Shown here in pieces: positions 6,317 through 10,993 of a stretch of 10,993 nt of DNA; within the stretch, counting starts at the first letter, position 1; every line of letters starts with the position of its first letter. The position numbers were made by a program, and so were the translations under genes. The notes under the pieces were generated by a model. It was given only the letters and a program-made list of their open reading frames with translations, was not told the origin of the DNA and ran no database searches. The stretch lies in NCBI GenBank assembly GCA_001465935.1, contig LNKV01000112.1:1-10993 (forward strand), given 5' to 3'. The DNA comes from Clarireedia homoeocarpa (taxonomy: Eukaryota > Ascomycota > Leotiomycetes > Helotiales > Rutstroemiaceae).

Positions 6317-6853
6317 CATGTCTTGATTCTCTTTTTCCGTGGGAATATGAGATATTTAAATAAATATATTAACCTTTAGGTATAAGCTGAGAATATAACG
6401 CCTCGTTTCCGATTTTCACTCTATCTTTAATTTACGGCCGTACTTCATAGTAGCAGACCATAAATTACGGCTGCCTTGCAGCCAAATAGATCAAAATTAA
6501 TAGGCTATTAGAGTACACCTTACACCATATATCTACCCTCACTTTCTGAGGTACTCGTGGTTTGAACCTAATATATGGCGAGTAACCATCTACTCGTTGC
6601 TCTTTTACACATTAATCATTAGGAAGCTCTGCTAAGCTCTAAGCTATATCTACTAAGAAAAAGAGGTGATTTAGATCCGCGAACGTCCATTCTAACTTTC
6701 GTTAAATCTCAGAACTTGTTACTGTACCCAAGTAATTAATTTGGCCCCTTTCCTTACCCTTTTAGGTTAAAAGGTTAGTATTCTGAGCTCTTAGGATTTA
6801 CCCGGAGTTTGGCTACTTGAGAGTCACTAAAGCTTACTTAAGGCTTTTTCTTC
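6317..6853 (-). ncRNA. Group I intron B-C (537 nt), no ORF
   Basis: This compact intron has a core related to those of introns C-D and D-E. The minus strand shows GCCAAACTCCGG near 6805-6820, a Q-like segment near 6660-6685, and AAAGAGCAACGAGTAGATGG near 6585-6608. A P7-side segment AGGTGTACTCTA lies near 6510-6520. It ends in G at 6317. The 5' splice site is deduced from the cox2 frame and a weak P1 (AGAG with CTCT), and the exon ends in G rather than the usual U. A GC hairpin lies in the 3' part. No homing gene is present. Confidence 0.75.
6469..6483. repeat. GC hairpin GGCTGC-CTT-GCAGCC
   Basis: A perfect six-pair stem with a three-base loop in the 3' part of intron B-C, next to an ACGGCCGT palindrome at 6434-6441. 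The nearby GGCCGTACTT also occurs at 5826-5835 beside the AT hairpin. Confidence 0.6.
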
Positions 6854-7028
6854 CTCTGTTATCTACTTCTAACATTCTCAATCCTCCGTCCTCTAAATCT
6901 GATTCTGGAACTAAGTATGAATCAAATTCTATAAACTCATTGTCTGTATTTAAGAAGTCGGGGTACTGGTAACTCCAGTATCATTGGTGACCCTCTGCTA
7001 GTACAGACATGGCTGGATCACTCACTTC
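6854..7028 (-). CDS. cox2: cox2 exon B (EVSDPAM...HQWYWSYQY...LEVDNR)
   Basis: A 175-nt exon coding for 58 residues plus the first base of a Val codon. It carries EVSDPAMSVLAEGHQWYWSY, the aromatic motif through which cytochrome c passes electrons to CuA, then FIEFDSYLVPESDLE and GLRMLEVDNR. The W of HQW is encoded by TGA, which shows code 4. The start follows the G at 7029 and joins exon A as LMD-EVSDP. The end after G6854 is chosen because VDNR-V-ILPEL is the family consensus and exon C supplies the missing two bases after an intron-final G. The protein sits in the inner mitochondrial membrane with this domain on the intermembrane side. Confidence 0.92.
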
Positions 7029-9179
7029 CATTTTTGTTATAACATATGAAATATGTTAATATATTCACTGTCATTTATAAGTTATGTGTAACAACTTTTA
7101 TATTACACTTTAGGCTAAAACAACCAAATTATACCAAATATACTGCGTAAAGGCTGTGTAAACATGCAGTTCCTAAGTACAAACTTCGTTTAGTATCCAA
7201 AAGAGATATAAAAGATACCTAATTATTTACTTCCTCTTTTTTAATATAGGCTAGTTTATTTTCGAATAAAAAAGGTATACCTTTACTTATTCTCTTGGAA
7301 ACAGTACTAGGGTCCACATCTAAAAACGTGGCACAGTCCGCCAGGGAGTCAAACGAATGTAGGTTATTACCATTTTCATCAGTAATAATTACACAAATGT
7401 TTGTACGAGAAGAGTTATAATATTTATTTAATGATACTATTCATTTTCTACCGTTCCTTAACTCAAAGTTTGAAGGTTCAGCAAGTAAGAGGTTAACTTC
7501 AGCTAGTAAAAGCGTTCTGTCAACAGCAGGGTGGCTAGAAGTCGTGGAAAGTCTATTGTTATTCATTTGACTTAAAATAAGATCTATTAATTTAACACCT
7601 TGTTCTGACAAATGATGGCCTTGCTCTTTTAACAATAAGATATTCTTTCAATCTTGAAAATCCAACCGCTTTTTAGAACGTCAAGTAAGACTTTCTAAGA
7701 AAGGAATAAAGATATTAGTTATAAATGGGATACGTGTAGTCTCAATTCTAGTAGTAGGCCGATGATTAGGATTATTAGCTCTTACCATAGATATACCCAA
7801 AGCCCCAGCATAATTATCATCAGTACTTCCTTCGCTAGGGAGATTCTCAAGATAAATCTTTATCTTTTGCAATAATTGAAGGTTTGTTGAAGATTGACAT
7901 AAACTGAAGTCTAATCTAAAATTATTACCTTTATTTATGCTGAAACAACCTTCTCCTTCTATAAATCCTAGTAATCAGTAAGGAGTTATGCGAATTTCTT
8001 TAAAATTTGGCATTGAAAAATCAGATCTTAATCGGTTCATACTCTTTTTAATTTTTAATATCTCTTTTAATGTCGACGCCCCTCGATCAGAGTTAACATA
8101 AAGTTCAAAAGCTTTAGAAAAGTCTACATAATTAAGCCATTTTGAACCCTGAAGTGGAAATTGAGCAAAAATATTAAGTAATAGTGCTATATCTTTAAGT
8201 CTTGTAACAGTAAAAGATGAAAAATTCTTGTAGGATCGAACTTCTCCAAATCCTAGTGTTTTATGTATATAATATAACACATCTATATCATCTTTGTGCA
8301 AATTAATCTGAAACCTAAAGGCACAACTCCCACTAATAGCTACATAGAAAGAACCCTCTGCGTCAGTAAAACCAGCTAATCACTCATAAAAATTCCTCAT
8401 AGAAGGAGTCACTAGCCCACTTTCAGCCGTGCTTGCAGCTCTAGCTAAACTAAACCCTCTTACTGAAAAGGTAGGCCTAAACATTTTAGTGGTTGTGTAA
8501 TTCTCCCTGCCTGTGAAACCGGCCAAGCAAAACAAAGCCGGATATATTATATTTAATGTAGCCCTTGTTGTAAATAACTGTGGTATAATTTGGTTGATCT
8601 GGCTTTTTATAGATGAGCAAGTATCTTTTTTTAAAGATAATGATTTAGGTCTACCATTCAAATAACCCTGCGTAGCAGGAGAAGCTGACATTGTAGAGCT
8701 CTTATTAATTTTCACCTATGTTAATTAAAGATTTTATTCTTTAATTCCATATCTCTCGGTATGGATCAGACTATGTCTTCGTTATAATAAGTAGGTTTTA
8801 GTTATTGGCCTATCTCCTTTTTATTAGCTAATGTGGTAATAACAAGAGCAGTAAAAAGGTAAAAGCAAAGGCCGCATAATAAGAAAACCGCTTATTAAAG
8901 TTAAATTCATTAACGGAGGATATTCAAGCTACCTTACACAACTTGCTTTTTTTAAGAAATAAAAAATATGAACACGCTGTGATGAAAGCATAGTAAGATT
9001 ATTCTTGTAGATAAGTTTATCTTATAGTCGTTGAACGTTCTTGTTTGTCATCAGCATTTGCTGAAGATCTACTAATAACAAGCTTCGCTTCAAATAAACT
9101 GAAAATCTATTCAGTCTTCCTTGAAATTAATCCTCTTTAACCACACAATTATGAGTTTGCATGGTGGACTAAAGTTTTA
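7029..9179 (-). ncRNA. Group I intron A-B (2151 nt) with LAGLIDADG gene
   Basis: The 5' splice site is fixed by P1: exon TGGAT (9184-9180) pairs with the guide GTCCA (plus-strand 9165-9169), with U.G at the site. An R-type GTTCAACGACTA lies at about 9025-9038 and an S-type AGACATAGTC at about 8768-8778. The intron ends in G just before GAAGTG of exon B. The LAGLIDADG gene follows the core. The stretches 8716-9179 and 7029-7218 are otherwise intron structure and AT-rich spacer with no further gene. Confidence 0.85.
7219..8715 (-). CDS. Two-motif LAGLIDADG homing endonuclease with NUMOD1-like tail, intron A-B
   Basis: With TGA as Trp one frame runs from a GTG at 8715 (or the ATG at 8694) to a TAG at 7219-7221, 498 codons. 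Under the standard code it falls into four pieces, all broken only at TGA. Motif 1 is LAGFTDAEGSF (113-123) and motif 2 is WLLGFIEGEGCF (247-258), each with an acidic catalytic residue. The tail (about 430-495: VIITDENGNNLHSFDSLADC, then DPSTVSKRISKGIPF) looks like a NUMOD1 helix-turn-helix DNA-binding unit, unusual after a LAGLIDADG core. The first 105 residues are not typical and include a decoy CLAGFTGREN (63-72). The protein should cut cox2 alleles lacking the intron and may help splicing; that role is inferred from the family. Confidence 0.87.
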
Positions 9180-9272
9180 ATCCATTAAATATAATAATTT
9201 AAAAGATGGAAATGCAATTAAGATTAAGATTATGGCTGGAGTAATTGTTCATATTAGTTCTATTAGTGTCGA
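9180..9272 (-). CDS. cox2: cox2 exon A, end of second transmembrane helix (STLIELIWTITP...LLYLMD)
   Basis: Cytochrome c oxidase subunit 2 carries electrons from cytochrome c through the CuA centre to subunit 1. This 31-codon exon holds STLIELIWTITPAMILIL and ends FKLLYLMD, the hallmark second transmembrane helix. W8 is a TGA codon. The preceding intron ends in G (9273) and the exon ends in TGGAT, pairing in P1 with the guide at 9165-9169. It continues to EVSDP in exon B. The upstream residues (normally ending ...HG) lie outside the window. The style of the whole peptide fits a basidiomycete, but I cannot confirm that without a search. Confidence 0.93.
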
Positions 9273-9458
9273 CTTGATAGACTTATTTACTTGCTACGGG
9301 TTTATTATTTATAGGTATTTAATATCAACAAATAGTATACATATTGCGGAGCTAGAGCTTGCTGTGTCCAGAGGACAAAAGCATTTATACAATTATTTAC
9401 AATAACTATTTAATCCTTTTAAGTATGATAATAAACAACGAGGAAAAATTTAAAGTTG

Positions 9459-10397
9459 TTAAGCAGAAAATTTATATCTATCTTTAAATATTGCTCCCGA
9501 TTTCATATATTTTATAATAGTACTTCCACTAATATTTAAAAATTTACCTGCTCTTCTAGCTGAAACAAAGCTTCCTATCTGTTTAAAACCTTCAGATGAA
9601 CACTTTTCATATATATTCACAGGATTTCCACGCTTTGTGCTCATTAATAATTTAGTTTCTTCAGATAATATTTTACCTAAGGCTTTTTGTCTGATTAACT
9701 CTTTAGTACTATCGCTATGAGACTTTCCGTATAAAGGATTAAACTCACCTTTTTTTTTTAAAGCCATAAGGTTTTTAGTTTCTTCACTCATAGAACGACC
9801 ATACCAATAAGCATCTTTTCCACTACGTACTCCTTTCAGAGTTTTACTAAGTTTATTTTTAGTATCTTCGGAAGGAGTAAAATTCTCAGAATATACACCT
9901 GCTGTTTTTAAGATATTATATGCCGGGTTTAAACCATCAAAATAGTACTGTTCTCTTGTGGTTAAATCCGATTTATCACAATACTCTAAGATAGTAAGAG
10001 AAAAACTAGAATAACCATATTTTATTAAAGCTCTACCTATTTTTGAATTACTTAACCTTTTTAAATAAGAAGGATTAAAATAATTTAAAAATCTATTATA
10101 AAGGTTTTTGGATTGTCCTATATAGAAATCCTTTGTCACTTTATTTGTAAACATATAAATACCTGGTTTGCCCTTATTTTCTTCTAAAATAATTTTTTTT
10201 AAACAATCTACATCATTATAAACTACCATATTTTTATCTTTACTTAAAGGATTTATAGTACAAACTCCCTTAGTATACGAAGTTTGATCTAAATTAGTTG
10301 ATTTGCTGTAATACCTATAATATAATTTTGACTTTATAACGAAGAAATTTCGTCCCATCGAAGGCAACAAACGTGTCTTTAACATAAATACTTTCAT
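9459..10397 (-). CDS. GIY-YIG homing endonuclease with NUMOD3 and NUMOD1-like modules, intact
   Basis: A protein of 312 residues. GIYMF (79-83) and FYIGQS (91-96) are the GIY and YIG elements, R102 is the likely catalytic arginine and E149 in TTREQYYFDGLNP the metal-binding glutamate. Lysine-rich NUMOD3-like repeats cover about 175-255 (FTPSEDTKNKLSKTLKG, MSEETKNLMALKKKG, HSDSTKELIRQKALG, LSEETKLLMSTKRG). A NUMOD1/IENR-like tail follows (258-312, SFVSARRAGKFLNISGSTII). This layout matches the I-BmoI/I-TevI style of family, in which the modules read a long target. The ATG at 10397 follows the intron core directly. A second, partly degraded copy of the last 100 residues lies at 10922-10609. Confidence 0.92.
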   Translation of the reverse strand: MKVFMLKTRLLPSMGRNFFVIKSKLYYRYYSKSTNLDQTSYTKGVCTINPLSKDKNMVVYNDVDCLKKIILEENKGKPGIYMFTNKVTKDFYIGQSKNLYNRFLNYFNPSYLKRLSNSKIGRALIKYGYSSFSLTILEYCDKSDLTTREQYYFDGLNPAYNILKTAGVYSENFTPSEDTKNKLSKTLKGVRSGKDAYWYGRSMSEETKNLMALKKKGEFNPLYGKSHSDSTKELIRQKALGKILSEETKLLMSTKRGNPVNIYEKCSSEGFKQIGSFVSARRAGKFLNISGSTIIKYMKSGAIFKDRYKFSA

Positions 10398-10677
10398 ACT
10401 TAACCGGACTATATCTTACCATATACTTGGTTTTCACGTTTAGTCTCTGAAGATCCTACTAAGGTATTTAATACCCATAGGTTTCCTGCTGATTATCCAT
10501 TGTTCATCCTTTAAGATTCTCACCAATAGATTATTGGTACTTAAGGCTTTAGGAGTTTTCAGCACACAGTGAAATTTTACTCATAGTTATTCTAATACTA
10601 TTTCATCTTTACTTAGACGAAAATTTATATCTATCTTTAAATACCGCTCCGGAGTTCATATACTTTATAATAGTACT

Positions 10678-10693
10678 CCCTCCGCCAGGCGAC
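10678..10693. repeat. GC insert (CTCCGCCAGGCG) causing a frameshift
   Basis: Compared with the intact gene, the codons for ISGST are split here by a GC-rich stretch that adds a net 11 nt and breaks the frame. It contains a CGCC-TGG-CGG partial palindrome. Confidence 0.65.
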
Positions 10694-10800
10694 TAATATT
10701 TAAAAATTTACCTGCTCTTCTCGCTGAAACAAAACTACCTATTAATGCCTCAAATCCTTCTTGTGCGGAAAACTTTTCATATATATTTACTGGATTTCCA

Positions 10801-10833
10801 CTCCCACCCCTATAGGGAGGGGGGGGAGGCGAA
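10801..10833. repeat. GC insert around CCCTATAGGG
   Basis: C-rich then G-rich arms flank TATA, with CCCTATAGGG as a perfect 10-nt palindrome. The intact copy has TCTACTAAAC-type coding sequence between LLMS and GNPVN at this place, so the patch is an insertion. Confidence 0.65.
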
Positions 10834-10857
10834 CTCTTACTCATTAATAATTTCGTC

Positions 10858-10871
10858 TCCTGCCGGCAGGA
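10858..10871. repeat. GC palindrome TCCTGCCGGCAGGA
   Basis: A perfect 14-nt palindrome with the CTGCCGGCAG core seen also at 3820-3835. In the intact copy the place codes for LSEETK; here it reads SCRQETK, so the insert has kept the frame. Confidence 0.75.
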
Positions 10872-10920
10872 AAATTTTCTGCCTAAGGCTTTTTGTCTCA
10901 TTAGCTCTTTACGATCATCA

Positions 10921-10993
10921 CTTGCCTATTTTTTTCTTTTTTTTTTTATTTAAATATAAAATAAATATAAAAAATAAATAAATATTAAAATAA
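10921..10993. repeat. AT-rich hairpin half at right edge; last 37 nt equal first 37 nt
   Basis: GCC, T-runs broken by one C, then an AT-only stretch. Bases 10957-10993 repeat 1-37 exactly. The GIY-YIG duplicate loses homology at this boundary. Confidence 0.8.

Larger units (their letters stand above)
10609..10922 (-). pseudogene. Truncated duplicate of a GIY-YIG gene 3' end with GC inserts
   Basis: The translation (SDDRKELMRQKALGRK, then NPVNIYEKFS, IGSFVSARRAGKFLNIS, and after a frame change STIIKYMNSGAVFKDRYKF) matches residues 228-311 of the intact gene at 9459-10397. DNA of the last 60 nt is almost identical, so the duplication is recent. Homology begins at the arm of the AT hairpin. Three GC-rich patches absent from the intact copy lie at 10678-10693, 10801-10833 and 10858-10871; the first shifts the frame. 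The TAA is at 10609-10611. It lies upstream of the intron core, the opposite side from the intact gene. Confidence 0.82.
9273..10993 (-). ncRNA. Group I intron before cox2 exon A, 5' end outside the window
   Basis: The core lies at about 10600-10405. On the minus strand it has a P-like TGCTGAAAACTCCTAAAGCC, a Q-type AATCAGCAGGAAACC (about 10482-10498), an R-type CAGAGACTAAACGTG (about 10438-10453) and an S-type AAGATATAGTCC (about 10404-10416). This resembles group IB introns. The intron ends in G at 9273. The GIY-YIG gene starts just after the S element, and the segment 9458-9273 shows no gene. A truncated GIY-YIG 3' end lies upstream of the core. No cox2 exon or 5' splice site was found to the right, so the boundary there is unknown and the segment beyond 10608 could belong elsewhere. 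Confidence 0.75.

Noticed and set aside
6317..6350. Exon C starting further upstream (SHGKRESRH)
   Set aside because: These residues do not fit cox2, whereas VDNR-VILPEL does when the intron ends at the G of 6317.
7219..8715. LAGLIDADG region as a multiply broken pseudogene
   Set aside because: All internal stops are TGA, which is Trp here, as shown by TGA in HQW and IELIW of cox2. The frame is intact.
10745..10981. Plus-strand ORF of 78 codons
   Set aside because: It crosses the GIY-YIG remnant, GC inserts and the AT hairpin; no conserved features.
1..10993. A circular mitochondrial plasmid or new mobile circle
   Set aside because: There is no plasmid-type DNA or RNA polymerase gene, and the content is the middle of cox2. 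The edge repeat is better explained by a repeated hairpin, although a subgenomic circle is not excluded.
1..10993. CRISPR arrays, tRNA genes or group II introns
   Set aside because: No regularly spaced repeats, no cloverleaf and no group II domain V pattern or reverse transcriptase were seen on either strand.

Overview
The window looks like fungal mitochondrial DNA, most likely from a basidiomycete (inference from the style of the cox2 peptide). It is AT-rich. TGA must be read as tryptophan (genetic code 4) in conserved positions such as the HQW-YW motif of cytochrome c oxidase subunit 2. The DNA is packed with group I introns and homing-endonuclease genes (HEGs). All convincing genes lie on the minus strand, so transcription runs from high to low coordinates.

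The backbone is the middle of one gene, cox2, in five exons. Exon A is 9272-9180, B 7028-6854, C 6316-6258, D 3255-3216 and E 1478-1471. They join in frame into a normal subunit 2 stretch, from the end of the second transmembrane helix through LMD/EVSDP, HQWYWSYQY, LRMLEVDNR/VILPEL, ADVIH/SFACPALGIKCDA to YPG. Together they make 375 nt out of 7.8 kb. The N-terminal exons and the C-terminal CuA-site exon(s) are not in the window. Exon E is an 8-nt microexon between two group I introns.

Right to left, the introns are as follows. (1) An intron entering from the right edge (10993-9273) has a group I core at about 10600-10405, an intact GIY-YIG gene (10397-9459) and a truncated second copy of that gene's 3' end (10922-10609). 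(2) Intron A-B (9179-7029) carries a 498-codon double-motif LAGLIDADG gene with a NUMOD1-like tail, readable only with TGA=Trp. (3) Intron B-C (6853-6317) is small and has no ORF. (4) Intron C-D (6257-3256) holds a decayed GIY-YIG gene into which a LAGLIDADG gene has been inserted. (5) Intron D-E (3215-1479) is a close relative of intron C-D at a different cox2 site, with an intact copy of the same GIY-YIG gene. (6) The intron after exon E (1470 to past the left edge) is of a different group I type, with a GIY-YIG gene cut by the window edge.

Two kinds of small repeat are scattered through the introns. One kind is short GC-rich palindromes, several sharing the core CTGCCGGCAG. The other is long AT-rich hairpins, poly-T on one side and poly-A on the other. 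The first and last 37 bases of the window are identical and lie inside such an AT hairpin. The contig is therefore either circular or, more likely, was broken at a repeat present in several copies. I found no rRNA, tRNA, CRISPR array, group II intron or bacterial feature.
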